Assembly: GCF_009905215.1 (NCBI RefSeq)
Contig: NZ_CP047593.1
Span: 1,678,900 to 1,742,899, forward strand
Length of the DNA: 64,000 nt
From: Tichowtungia aerotolerans
Lineage (GTDB): Bacteria > Verrucomicrobiota > Kiritimatiellia > Kiritimatiellales > Tichowtungiaceae
Reading direction: 5' to 3'
This document shows positions 35,091-44,149 of the stretch, piece after piece (within the stretch, counting starts at the first letter, position 1; every line of letters begins with the position of its first letter). The translations under genes were made by a program, and so were the position numbers. The notes below the pieces were generated by a model that did not search any database, had not been told where the DNA came from, and saw nothing but the letters and a program-made list of their open reading frames with translations.

Positions 35091-35112
35091 ACGGGCAAGT
35101 TGACCCGCCCGT
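35091..35112. repeat. Short GC-rich hairpin after the lectin-like gene
   Basis: ACGGGC (35091-35096) pairs with GCCCGT (35107-35112) around a 10-nt loop. There is no T run, so it is at best a weak terminator. Confidence 0.35.
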
Positions 35113-35165
35113 GCTTCGACAGGATTTAGAGCAACTGATGTTCATCGGATCGGTTCGGACGGGAT

Positions 35166-35195
35166 GATAGTCAGACGCGCAGGCGTCTGACTATC
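35166..35195. repeat. Strong 13-bp hairpin between lectin-like and GH110-like genes
   Basis: GATAGTCAGACGC (35166-35178) and its exact reverse complement (35183-35195) enclose the loop GCAG. No T run follows. It may be a REP-like element, an RNA-processing or stability hairpin that sets unequal expression within the locus, or an operator. Confidence 0.75.
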
Positions 35196-35231
35196 TGAAC
35201 AAGAGGTTATTCAAAAACCAAAGGTTTAGAA

Positions 35232-37028
35232 ATGAATATTTTCTGTTCGATATGGATGGGGATGCTTGTTGTTCTTTCATCCAGTTCTTCTCCGGCGACT
35301 ACTCTGCAGGAAATTATTTTGGAGAAGTATTCAAATGGCGATAATCCGATTATTATCCCGCCAGGAACGTATACGGAAACCACCACTACGGTGATTGAAA
35401 ATCTAACTGGGTCGGCGGGAGATCCTCTGGTTATTAATTGTCAGGGGGTTTATAAAAATTTGAATGCAGAGAACGGCTATAAGTCTGCTTTGATCATGAG
35501 AGACTGTTCTTATGTGCGTTTAGAAGGGCTTCGAGTAGACTATACTCCATTGCCGTTAACCCAGGGACGAATTACAGATATAGACAGCGGTTCCACGACT
35601 GTTGAAATTCATGAAGGATATCCTCTGCCTGAGATCGGAGGAAACTGGGAGGGCAGCAGCTTCAATTTTGTGGTCAACCCATTAACAAGATATATTAAGG
35701 CGGATGCCAGGAATTTGTCTTTTACGAACTGTACTTTTGTTGGCGGGCGGAAGTACTGCTTTTCACATCAGGCTCTCGATGTGGACAATCGAACGACCAA
35801 TGATTTGATGCGTGTTGCGTTGATTCCGTTAAAAGCGCATGGCATGCAGCTCATCCGGTGCAGTTATATGGATCTATATGATGTTCAGGTCCGGACAGCT
35901 CCCGGATTCGCCATATTGGATAAACAGGGGAATTCCAACCGTTATGAAGACGTCAAGGTGAACCAGGGGCCGGCTCCGGCCGGTGCTGTGGAAGGTCGTA
36001 TTTTTTCTTCATTACGCGATGGCATGCATTTTTCCTGCTGTGAAACCGGCCCGGTTGTAACCAACTGCACGGTAGCTATGACAGGAGATGACGGCATTAC
36101 TGTTCATGGGTTTACTGCTGCTGTTGTTTCCAATGTGGCAAACAGTACAACTGTTTATCTGAAGCCGTCTGTGCTGTTGTATGACCGTTTTGGAAATGGG
36201 GTTAATTATGTTCAGGGCGACAGTATGCTCTTTTATAAGGCTGATTCGGAAAGTCGTTTTGGTAATCGACAGGTTGTTTCAGTGACGGGGCCGGATGCTA
36301 ATCACATATATACAGTTACTTTGAATGATACAATTTCACTGCAGAGCGGGGATGTGGCAGATAATCTGTCCAGACAGGGAAGTGGTTTTGAAATTGTTGG
36401 ATCAACAGTCCGCGACACAGCGTCGCGCGGTATTGTGGTTAAGTCCCGACTGGGCAAAATCGGTGGAGAGAGCCCGGGGCAGGGCAATCTTGTTGCTTAT
36501 ACGTTTCTGTCCGGCATTCACCTTTTGGGAACTTTCAATGGAGACCGCGGAGACATAACCGCCGGCGAAGGAGCATTTTCGCGGAATATATATATCGGTA
36601 ACAATACGATTAAGCATTCCAATCTCGGGAATACATCTGTTGACTGGTATTGCGGGGCGATTAACGTAAGTAACCAAGGTGCGGATTCCTGGGGAGCCAA
36701 TGGCCACAAGATCATTACGATTGAATCAAATAAAATCTATAATGCGACTGCTGTGAACATTCAAATCGCTTTTTGCAATGATGTGGATGTAGTGGGAAAT
36801 GAGTTTTATACCCCCTTTCAATATGCAGGGTATACCGTGGGAGACGGGGGCGTTCGGAGCGTCAATAATCACTCGCTTGTTTTTTTAGATAGAGTTGACG
36901 ATGTTTATCTGAATAACAACAGCGTTTATGATCCACCTGCATCAACTTATGATTTCTGTGACTTCAATTCGAATACAGTCAGCAATATTTCTCCGGCGGA
37001 TCCGGACGGTGCATTTGAATTAAAATGA
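35232..37028 (+). CDS. Exported GH110-like beta-helix galactosidase
   Basis: A 598-residue exported right-handed beta-helix protein with a signal peptide to about residue 22. The YTPLPLTQGRI block and the active-site layout match GH110 alpha-1,3-galactosidases: RDGMH, then GPVVTNC, then GDDG, with the first Asp 23 and 24 residues before the DD pair, as I recall for the catalytic residues of PdGH110B. It would remove terminal alpha-1,3-linked galactose from a galactan, possibly a carrageenan-like one. GH28-like or lyase activity remains possible. Unusually AT-rich compared with its neighbours. Confidence 0.75.
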   Translation: MNIFCSIWMGMLVVLSSSSSPATTLQEIILEKYSNGDNPIIIPPGTYTETTTTVIENLTGSAGDPLVINCQGVYKNLNAENGYKSALIMRDCSYVRLEGLRVDYTPLPLTQGRITDIDSGSTTVEIHEGYPLPEIGGNWEGSSFNFVVNPLTRYIKADARNLSFTNCTFVGGRKYCFSHQALDVDNRTTNDLMRVALIPLKAHGMQLIRCSYMDLYDVQVRTAPGFAILDKQGNSNRYEDVKVNQGPAPAGAVEGRIFSSLRDGMHFSCCETGPVVTNCTVAMTGDDGITVHGFTAAVVSNVANSTTVYLKPSVLLYDRFGNGVNYVQGDSMLFYKADSESRFGNRQVVSVTGPDANHIYTVTLNDTISLQSGDVADNLSRQGSGFEIVGSTVRDTASRGIVVKSRLGKIGGESPGQGNLVAYTFLSGIHLLGTFNGDRGDITAGEGAFSRNIYIGNNTIKHSNLGNTSVDWYCGAINVSNQGADSWGANGHKIITIESNKIYNATAVNIQIAFCNDVDVVGNEFYTPFQYAGYTVGDGGVRSVNNHSLVFLDRVDDVYLNNNSVYDPPASTYDFCDFNSNTVSNISPADPDGAFELK

Positions 37029-37186
37029 GCAGAGTACGATAGATAATAGCGGCGTGCGGCTGATCGGATATTGATATAGGTGCACTTCTCCGGCAGATAT
37101 GCCGTTTGCTGTCAGTCTATTCCTGATGGTGGATGGATAACGGATTTGGGAATCAGCATTTTCTGAAGATTTGAGGAACACATTAA

Positions 37187-39472
37187 ATGATAAATAAAAG
37201 TACGAAATTGTTTGGAGTTACAATGTTGGCGACGCAGGTGCTGAATGCAGCCCCACCCAACATCGTTTTTGTTCTGGTTGATGATCTCGGTACCGGGTGG
37301 ACTTCTCCTTATGCATCCCGGCTGACCGTAGATGATATTGAACCCGAAGTGTGTGAGTGGTACGCCCGGGAACGGGGAAAGGGAATGGCAGTCAGCAAGG
37401 ATGCTCACCTGACTGCTGCGCAGAACTGTATGCCGTTTTTATCAAAGCTTGCCGCGGACGGTGCGGTTTTTACCCGCTGTTTTTCGTCGGCTAATCTTTG
37501 TGCTCCGAGCCGGGCGGGACTGCTGACCGGAACTTTTCAGCAGCGATGGGGTGCATATGCTAACCTGGACATTACCCTTTTTGGTCTTCCGGGCGATAAG
37601 GCTCTGCTGTCGGAATCACTGCATGCGGCGGGATATCAAACCGGGATGATCGGGAAATGGCATGTCTCCAGAGTGGATCCTGCCCTGAAGGGACAGGCTG
37701 GCGGCGATACATCCTGCCTGGATGGAGAGCATCCGTTGGACCGGGGCTTCGATTATTATTTTGGATATAATTCCCACGCGATCAGTTATTACGAATCCAA
37801 AGACCTTTGGGAAAACCGGACGCTGCTTCCCGCCCGTCCGGCGGGGGAGTTCCTGACGGATCTGCTTTCCGAAAAAGCCTGCGAGTTTCTCTTGTCGTCC
37901 CTGAGCAGTCATCAGCCGGTTTTTTTATATTATGCTCCAATGACGGTGCACGGGCCGCTGGTGAATGCGCCGTCTCAATATACGGAACCGTTTAAGACCG
38001 GTATCCCTTTCTCAGATAATTTTGCAGGGCATCTCTTGGCGCTGGATTCCGGTATCGAACAGATTTTCCAAACATTGGAAACATCCGGCCAGCTCACAAA
38101 TACGCTGTTCATTTTTTCTGCGGATAACGGATGTTCCAGTTATAACGTGCCGCCCCAGAATGCTCCGAACCGCGGAGGGAAAGGCAACGGATGGCTGGGC
38201 GGGCTGAATGTTCCGCTGATTGTCTGGGATCCAGGCCGCGTGCTGCCCGGCTACAATGACGAAATCGTGAGCCTTTGCGACGTGATGCCGACGCTGCTTG
38301 ATGCCGCCTCCGCTCCGGTTCCGGACGGTATTGATGGAAAAAGTCTTTGGCCGTTCCTGTGCGGGGATTCAGAAAACGGGCCGCGTGACTCGCTGGGGTC
38401 GACAGGGTTGCATGCGTCGCACTGGTCCTATTTTTATGAGGCCGAGGGAGAGATTAACAATTCGGATGCGGAGCGTTCTCCGCTGTATACGTGGATGCTT
38501 TACGACAATGATATGCTGTTGACTCGAATCTCAGAAACCCCTTCTGGACTTTATGAAAAACTTCCCGACGGACTCCCGTCGCGGACGCTGCTTCATGATC
38601 TTTCTGCGGACCGCCATCAGCGAGTGGATCTCAGTGATAAAATGCCTGAACGGGTGAAAGAATCTGAACGGGATATTTCCCGCTGGGTTTCCGAAATGAA
38701 GCCGCCCTTGCGGGCCCATCTGAACGATTATCAGTGGCTTCTGGGTGCGACTCGGGATGCCTCGGGGCTTCCGTCCTCCATGCACTCATCGATGTCTGTA
38801 TCGGCAGAAGGTTTCTTTCAGGATTTTCAGTCAGGCACGTCGATCTATGAATATACAACCACTGGATATCCTTTTACGAACCGATTCAGTGGAATCTCTG
38901 GCGGAGTTATTGCCAAGGAGGGAGCCAATCAGTTTCTTCGGTTGACTGGCAATGTGGCCGACATGGGGTTCTGGCGGGCCGGGCGTCTGGCCGGCAACGA
39001 CTTGTGTGGTGCCCCTTTAAGCAGTATGAAGGTGACGATGGATGTGAACTTTTCCGGGTTTACAGCCCGGTCGTTTTCCTTTGTGATCGGGTCTGGATTT
39101 GCGCACGGTGTCGGAACCGGTGCGGCTGTCAAAGGTCAGGAAATTTTCGGCCGGTTGCTTTTTTCCGGAAGCTCTTCGGGATGGACCCTGAACGGGGCCG
39201 CCGGCGCAGATGCCGAATGGCAGAAACTCAGTGTGTACCTGAATGACACCGGTAACCGCCTGACATATTCTGCGCCGGACGGAGTTTTATATGCTCTGGA
39301 AGACCGCCGGTACGACGTTTGGCTGGATCAGTCCCGGGTTTCCGCAGGAGCCGCTGCCGAGGAAGAGGCTGCTTTGCTGAGCAACATGAAACTGGGGATT
39401 GGCATGGCTGTTCCCGGAGTTTTTTCAATCGACAATATCGTGATCGAATCCATTCAGGATGAAAGTGAGTAA
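37187..39472 (+). CDS. Exported sulfatase with C-terminal lectin-like domain
   Basis: A 761-residue type I sulfatase: signal peptide to about residue 21 (LNA before APPN), metal-binding DD at 32-33, formylglycine motif CAPSR with Cys105, GKWHVS and ADNGCS. About 30 extra residues lie between the metal site and the Cys compared with the other exported sulfatases. The last 230 residues form a beta-rich module, perhaps carbohydrate binding. It lies between two GH110-like genes and would desulfate the galactan they attack. FQTLE is again at the position used in the first two sulfatases. Confidence 0.92.
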   Translation: MINKSTKLFGVTMLATQVLNAAPPNIVFVLVDDLGTGWTSPYASRLTVDDIEPEVCEWYARERGKGMAVSKDAHLTAAQNCMPFLSKLAADGAVFTRCFSSANLCAPSRAGLLTGTFQQRWGAYANLDITLFGLPGDKALLSESLHAAGYQTGMIGKWHVSRVDPALKGQAGGDTSCLDGEHPLDRGFDYYFGYNSHAISYYESKDLWENRTLLPARPAGEFLTDLLSEKACEFLLSSLSSHQPVFLYYAPMTVHGPLVNAPSQYTEPFKTGIPFSDNFAGHLLALDSGIEQIFQTLETSGQLTNTLFIFSADNGCSSYNVPPQNAPNRGGKGNGWLGGLNVPLIVWDPGRVLPGYNDEIVSLCDVMPTLLDAASAPVPDGIDGKSLWPFLCGDSENGPRDSLGSTGLHASHWSYFYEAEGEINNSDAERSPLYTWMLYDNDMLLTRISETPSGLYEKLPDGLPSRTLLHDLSADRHQRVDLSDKMPERVKESERDISRWVSEMKPPLRAHLNDYQWLLGATRDASGLPSSMHSSMSVSAEGFFQDFQSGTSIYEYTTTGYPFTNRFSGISGGVIAKEGANQFLRLTGNVADMGFWRAGRLAGNDLCGAPLSSMKVTMDVNFSGFTARSFSFVIGSGFAHGVGTGAAVKGQEIFGRLLFSGSSSGWTLNGAAGADAEWQKLSVYLNDTGNRLTYSAPDGVLYALEDRRYDVWLDQSRVSAGAAAEEEAALLSNMKLGIGMAVPGVFSIDNIVIESIQDESE
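38065..38081. repeat. 17-bp palindrome, TTTCCAAACATTGGAAA
   Basis: In the third exported sulfatase; read as FQTLE after IEQI, the same helix as the copies at 1900 and 4323. Confidence 0.85.
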
Positions 39473-39578
39473 CTAAAAAGAGCGTGATTTAGAAGATCAG
39501 CTGTATGATGACACCTCCAGTTGACGCCGCCCGTCCCGCAGTGGAATTTTTCAACGCATGAACAGAAAAAAGGAAATT

Positions 39579-41387
39579 ATGATTTCAAAAGTAAAACCAG
39601 CCCGATTGGTTGGGAGTGGAACCGTTTGTGTCTGTGCGGGTCTGCTTCTGGCCGGATGCATGTTGCAACCATCTGAAGTGCGCACCTTTATTCCGGAAGA
39701 ATTCGGTGCGGCAGGAGATGGTGTTCACGACGACAGTTTGGCTCTGAAGGAAGCCCTGGCTGCCATGCGACATTCTTCCGGCCCGGTCCGTCTGGTTTTT
39801 TCGGAAAAGACCTATCGCCTTGGGAAACAAACGGATAGTGATGCGCAGTTTGATTTATCGGGCATGAGTAATGTCGAAGTGGACGGGCGGGGTGCAACCC
39901 TGATCTTGAATCCTGTTAATGGTGTGGCCCGTTTTTTCAACAGTCGGAATGTTACCTTTAAAAACTTTGTGATTCAGCATGACCCGTTGCCGTTCATGCA
40001 GGGAACTGTTGTTTCTGCGGACAAGGCGGACGGCAGTTTTCTCTGGGAAATTCAGGACGGTTTTCCTCTTCCGCCTTCCGGGCAGTGGATGAAAAAGAAC
40101 GGACATTTTTTTGATAATCCGGCAGCTTCACTGCCGAACGCTGACGAATGGGAAACCCGCAACGGCCCCGGCGGTCCATGGCAGTGGGGCATTGTCATTG
40201 AGGCTGAGTCGCGCAGGCTCAAGCCTGATTTCCCGAACCATTTATTTGTGGATTCGGTTGTGCCGGTCGACGGTAATGACTCTCGAATCTACCGGGTGTC
40301 TGTTGCGGAGCCCTATAGAAAACATATAAAGGACCTTTCTTCCGGCGAACGCTTTGTTCTTCCACGGTTTCGACGGACCAAAGAAGAGTTTTTCAGCCTG
40401 AAAGACAGGGGTTGGATGTATGAACAGAATGTTCAGATTCGTAAATCATCAGATATTAAAGTGGAGAATGTCACGTTTTATTCGGCTCGCCCTGGAATGG
40501 TTTTCGGCATCAGGCACAATATTGGACCGGTAACTGTTCGAGGCTGTACGGTCACCTGGCTGCCCGGATCGGATCGAGTGATTGCCTCCTGGCGGGACGG
40601 CACGCACTGCAAAAATAACCGGATCGGGCCGCTGATTGAAAACTGTCGCTTTGAAGGACTGTTTGATGACAGCATCAACCTCAGTGCGGATGCCGTAATG
40701 GCAAAAAGAGTAATTGCGCCGAATCAGTTTGAACTGACCTCATCCGGTTTTGAGCCGGGCGATCAGGTCGGTGTATTTCGGCCGGACCAGGACAGTTGGG
40801 ATACCGGATTTTCAGTGGTTGAGTCGGATGGAGCAATCGTCATGCTGAACTGCCCGGTCGATGGAATCATTGTCGGTGAAATGCGGCCGAAGAAAGATGT
40901 GGAATCCACACAATTCTACAACCTGAGCTGTGCCAATGACGGCTTTATTGTTCGCAACAACTTTTTCGGGATCCAACGCCGGCATGCGGTGCTGGCGCGC
41001 TGTCGCGGACTGATCGAAAATAATGTGATCGATGGAGTGTGCGGCCGGGCGTTGGAGTTCTGCAATGAATTCGGATCGTTCTATGAAGGTCCGTTCCCGC
41101 GCGGGCTTCGCGTTTGCGGAAACCGGATTTCCAATACGGCATGGGCACCGGTTGTTATTAGGACAAAAGGCCCGGTCGGTATGGGGCCGGTCACTGGGGA
41201 TATTCTGTTTGAGGACAATGAAATTTTCTTTGATGATGGAGCTCCCGTCGAAGTGGAGTGTTCAGAAAATGTCACATTCAAAGGGAACCGGTTTTTCCGA
41301 ACGGACGGGACGCCGGTGTCAGGCACGGAGGCGGTTGAAACGAATGCTGCGTGTCGGGACATCCGGCTGCTGCCGGCAGATGGGTGA
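39579..41387 (+). CDS. GH110-like beta-helix lipoprotein
   Basis: A 602-residue lipoprotein: signal then lipobox LLAGC with Cys27. ATG 39579 follows AAGGA; an ATG seven codons earlier has no ribosome binding site. FIPEEFGAAGDGVHDDS is the classic start of a beta-helix pectate-lyase-like fold. HDPLPFMQGTV and RDGTH...GPLIENC...FDDSIN reproduce the GH110 layout with the same 23-residue spacing as the first enzyme. It is probably membrane-anchored and acts on the same galactan. Its stop is directly followed by the convergent IclR gene. Confidence 0.78.
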   Translation: MISKVKPARLVGSGTVCVCAGLLLAGCMLQPSEVRTFIPEEFGAAGDGVHDDSLALKEALAAMRHSSGPVRLVFSEKTYRLGKQTDSDAQFDLSGMSNVEVDGRGATLILNPVNGVARFFNSRNVTFKNFVIQHDPLPFMQGTVVSADKADGSFLWEIQDGFPLPPSGQWMKKNGHFFDNPAASLPNADEWETRNGPGGPWQWGIVIEAESRRLKPDFPNHLFVDSVVPVDGNDSRIYRVSVAEPYRKHIKDLSSGERFVLPRFRRTKEEFFSLKDRGWMYEQNVQIRKSSDIKVENVTFYSARPGMVFGIRHNIGPVTVRGCTVTWLPGSDRVIASWRDGTHCKNNRIGPLIENCRFEGLFDDSINLSADAVMAKRVIAPNQFELTSSGFEPGDQVGVFRPDQDSWDTGFSVVESDGAIVMLNCPVDGIIVGEMRPKKDVESTQFYNLSCANDGFIVRNNFFGIQRRHAVLARCRGLIENNVIDGVCGRALEFCNEFGSFYEGPFPRGLRVCGNRISNTAWAPVVIRTKGPVGMGPVTGDILFEDNEIFFDDGAPVEVECSENVTFKGNRFFRTDGTPVSGTEAVETNAACRDIRLLPADG

Positions 41388-42173
41388 TCAGGCTGTTTCG
41401 TTTTGCAGGGCCGTTGTAATTTGGGTGGCGCAGTCTTTGACCTGTCGCGCCAGTTCCGGAATTTTGTCTTTTGACATTCGGGAAGAGGGGCCGGTGATCC
41501 AGACGACCGCCAGCGGATAGCCGAATCGGTCGAGGATCGGTGCGCTGACGCAGTGCATTTCTTTCATCCATTCGCCCAGCCCGAGGGCGCAACCCTGTTC
41601 TTTTACTTTGGCCAGTTCCGTTTGGAGATCTTGTTTGCCGGTAATGGTTTTGTTCGTATATTTTTTCAACTGCAGTTTGTTGATGATTTCTTCCTGTTCA
41701 TCTTCTGGAAGGAACGCCAGCAGGGCTTTGCCGGGAGCTCCGACGTGGAGGATGATCGGCTCGCCGATGTCATGGAGGAATTTAAATGGATGCAGTCCGG
41801 GATATTCCAGAATGGCGACCCCGCGGGCTTTGTTTGGCAGCAGCACTCCCAGCAGTGCGGTTTCTTTGGTGACGTTGCGAAGCTGTCGGAGATAGGGGGC
41901 GGCAATCTCGGAAATATTTTTATCGCAGGTTCCGACGCTGGAAACGGCAAACAGCTTGCTGGACATCCGGATGCGCTTGGTTTGTTCATCCCGCAGAAAG
42001 TATCCCTTGTCGATCATCGTCATCGAAATGCGGAAAACGCTGGTCGGCGATGCGCCGATTTCGTCTGCAATTTCCTTGAGCGTCAGGCCGTCCGGATGTT
42101 CCTTGAGCAGCTCGATAATAATCAGCGCTCTTTCCAGGTTTGGCACTTTATACTTGGAATTGATTTTATTCAT
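41388..42173 (-). CDS. IclR family transcriptional regulator
   Basis: A 261-residue regulator: winged HTH at about 12-75 (LTLKEIADEIGASPTSVFRI) and the IclR effector domain at about 90-250, ending with GYPLAVVWITGP. ATG 42173 (MNKINSK) is preferred; 12 further upstream codons are open. IclR proteins commonly control sugar and aromatic catabolism, and this one is convergent with, and touching, the second glycan locus, so it probably regulates it. No operator was identified. An imperfect partial copy of the palindrome lies near its start. Confidence 0.9.
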   Translation of the reverse strand: MNKINSKYKVPNLERALIIIELLKEHPDGLTLKEIADEIGASPTSVFRISMTMIDKGYFLRDEQTKRIRMSSKLFAVSSVGTCDKNISEIAAPYLRQLRNVTKETALLGVLLPNKARGVAILEYPGLHPFKFLHDIGEPIILHVGAPGKALLAFLPEDEQEEIINKLQLKKYTNKTITGKQDLQTELAKVKEQGCALGLGEWMKEMHCVSAPILDRFGYPLAVVWITGPSSRMSKDKIPELARQVKDCATQITTALQNETA

Positions 42174-42215
42174 GGTGAATAGAATTAACTCAGAGAACCT
42201 GTCGCGCAAAGAGTT

Positions 42216-42941
42216 TTAAGCGCCCATGGCCTGAATCATTTCCCGAACGGCGTTTTCGAGACCGATGAATACGGCGCGGGCAACGATGCTGTGACCGATG
42301 TTGAGCGTGTCGAGGTGCGGCACTTTCAGAATGCCGGGAAGGTTGTCGAGATTGATGCCGTGTCCGGCGTTGACCTGCAGTCCAAGTGAGTGCGCGTATT
42401 CTGCTCCATCAACCAGTTTTTGCAGCAGTTCTTCTTTTTCTTTGGGCGAGGTGGCGTCGCAGAAGGATCCGGTATGCAGTTCAACAACGCGCGCGCCGGT
42501 GTCGGCGGAGGCTTTCAGAATCTCTCTGTTGGCTTCGACAAAAAGGCTGACCTCACTGCCGTTCTGCTGCAGGCGCCGGACGGTATTTTCCAAGGTTTGG
42601 AAATTTCCGATGACGTCCAGTCCGCCTTCTGTTGTCAGTTCTTTCCGTTTTTCGGGTACCAGGCAGACTTCTGCCGGTTTAATGTCCAGAGCGATCTGGA
42701 CGATTTCTTCCGCATTGGCCATCTCGAGGTTGATCGGAAGCGGGCAGTGCTCGCTGAGCCGGTAGACATCGGCGTCCTGGATATGACGGCGGTCTTCGCG
42801 CAGGTGAGCAGTAATGCTGACGGCGCCGGCCTGGGCGCAGGTTTCTGCAGCTTCCAGTGTGTCAGGATAATCGGTTCCCCGTGCCTGGCGCAAGGTGGCA
42901 ACGTGGTCGATGTTAACGCCTAATTTAAGAGGTTTATTCAT
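42216..42941 (-). CDS. pdxJ: Pyridoxine 5'-phosphate synthase
   Basis: A 241-residue TIM barrel of the DXP-dependent vitamin B6 pathway, joining 3-amino-2-oxopropyl phosphate and deoxyxylulose phosphate. Family blocks GVNIDHVATLRQARGT, ITAHLREDRRHI, CLVPEKR and AGHGINLDNL are all present. It overlaps the GGDEF gene upstream by 8 bp and is the last gene of the tol-pal transcript. NFQTLENTV in the middle is a palindrome copy. Confidence 0.95.
   Translation of the reverse strand: MNKPLKLGVNIDHVATLRQARGTDYPDTLEAAETCAQAGAVSITAHLREDRRHIQDADVYRLSEHCPLPINLEMANAEEIVQIALDIKPAEVCLVPEKRKELTTEGGLDVIGNFQTLENTVRRLQQNGSEVSLFVEANREILKASADTGARVVELHTGSFCDATSPKEKEELLQKLVDGAEYAHSLGLQVNAGHGINLDNLPGILKVPHLDTLNIGHSIVARAVFIGLENAVREMIQAMGA
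42587..42603. repeat. 17-bp palindrome, TTTCCAAGGTTTGGAAA
   Basis: In pdxJ, identical to the copies at 2556 and 48847. The minus-strand reading gives FQTLE, in a conserved region of the enzyme without a visible length change. Confidence 0.85.
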
Positions 42942-44118
42942 GATGAACTGCTTCTTTGTGCTTTACAGGATCGTAGACCAGGCATGTGGCTGTATCCCAT
43001 TGGTGAATGATAGAGAGGGCCGCGTATGAGGCCTTGAATAGGTCACGCAGCGTGCGCCCGTGTTCCGGATGTCCGGCGATTCCGGCGCTAATGGATGTTT
43101 TGATGCGTTTTCCTTCAAACAGAAAGATTTCTTTCTGAACAGCTTCGCGGAGCCGGAGTGCAATCATCTCTCCCTGTTCCAGAGAGCAGGGGGCCAGGAT
43201 GAGAAAGTCATCACGATGATAACGGCCGATCAGGTCGCTGTTGCGGGTCAGGCGCTGGAGGACTTCGCTGACTCCGGCAATAACTGCATCTGCAGCCCTC
43301 TCCCCGTGAAGAGAGATGATGTTGTCAATATGGTTGATACCGATGCATAAAACGGCTGCCGGATCTTTTTTGAGCCGGATTTCCGACAGATATTTTCTCA
43401 TGTAGGAGCCGACGGCCTCCGGTTTAAGAACCCCGGTCAACGGATCGATAGACGAGTTTTTATCTTTTTTACCCAGTTCGCTTGTTGCCTCTGTTCCGCC
43501 ATCCTCTTCTACTTCCGGAATTGCAGCTGTTTTCAGAGATTGCTCTGCGGTGAAAGATGCCGATTCCAGAGCATCGGTAGCACTGTTAATCAGCTCCTTA
43601 GTGCTCAGTCCGTTTGCCGGGAAGCGGCTGACTCCGGCCCGGAATGCAGTAATTTCTTGGATCGAGGATATTTCAGACCGAAGCTCTGTGATTATTCGTT
43701 CGGCCACGATCTGAACATTTTCTTCTTCTGTATCAATAATCGCTGCCACGCAATCCTTCTGAAACAGACAGGTTCTGTCGCATTCCTTACGAACCGTTTT
43801 TTTTAAGAGCTCCAGAAATTGTTTTTGTTTGGAACGAAGGTCCGGACTGTTGCTCTGGAATTGTATGACAAGAAGTCCGAACCCGGGTGATGTGCGACTG
43901 ATTTTGCTGAGGTATCGGGTGACCTGAATGAAGAAAAAGTCATTGCAGTCTTCTGTAGTGGTCAACTCTTCTTCACTGAGCTGAATCAGTCGATGAAAAC
44001 GAACAGTGCTGCAGATCAGGGTGATGATGCCGAACGCCAGGCCTGTCACAAGCAACAGCTGCCCGGCTTGAGCCAAGGGCAGCTGCTGAATTGCAAGGAA
44101 ATGAAGGGTGCTCAGCAT
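42934..44118 (-). CDS. Membrane protein with degenerate GGDEF domain
   Basis: A 394-residue protein: one membrane segment at about 20-38, a divergent domain at about 55-200 that resembles a decayed GGDEF fold, and a C-terminal GGDEF domain (about 225-385, starting DPLTGVLKPEAVG). The catalytic GGDEF signature is HRDDF, so diguanylate cyclase activity is unlikely; it may bind GTP or c-di-GMP or be structural. It lies between pal and pdxJ and may connect envelope state with signalling. Confidence 0.82.
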   Translation of the reverse strand: MLSTLHFLAIQQLPLAQAGQLLLVTGLAFGIITLICSTVRFHRLIQLSEEELTTTEDCNDFFFIQVTRYLSKISRTSPGFGLLVIQFQSNSPDLRSKQKQFLELLKKTVRKECDRTCLFQKDCVAAIIDTEEENVQIVAERIITELRSEISSIQEITAFRAGVSRFPANGLSTKELINSATDALESASFTAEQSLKTAAIPEVEEDGGTEATSELGKKDKNSSIDPLTGVLKPEAVGSYMRKYLSEIRLKKDPAAVLCIGINHIDNIISLHGERAADAVIAGVSEVLQRLTRNSDLIGRYHRDDFLILAPCSLEQGEMIALRLREAVQKEIFLFEGKRIKTSISAGIAGHPEHGRTLRDLFKASYAALSIIHQWDTATCLVYDPVKHKEAVHHE

Positions 44119-44149
44119 GAAGGTTGGGTATCAATGTTGCCGAGCAGAG

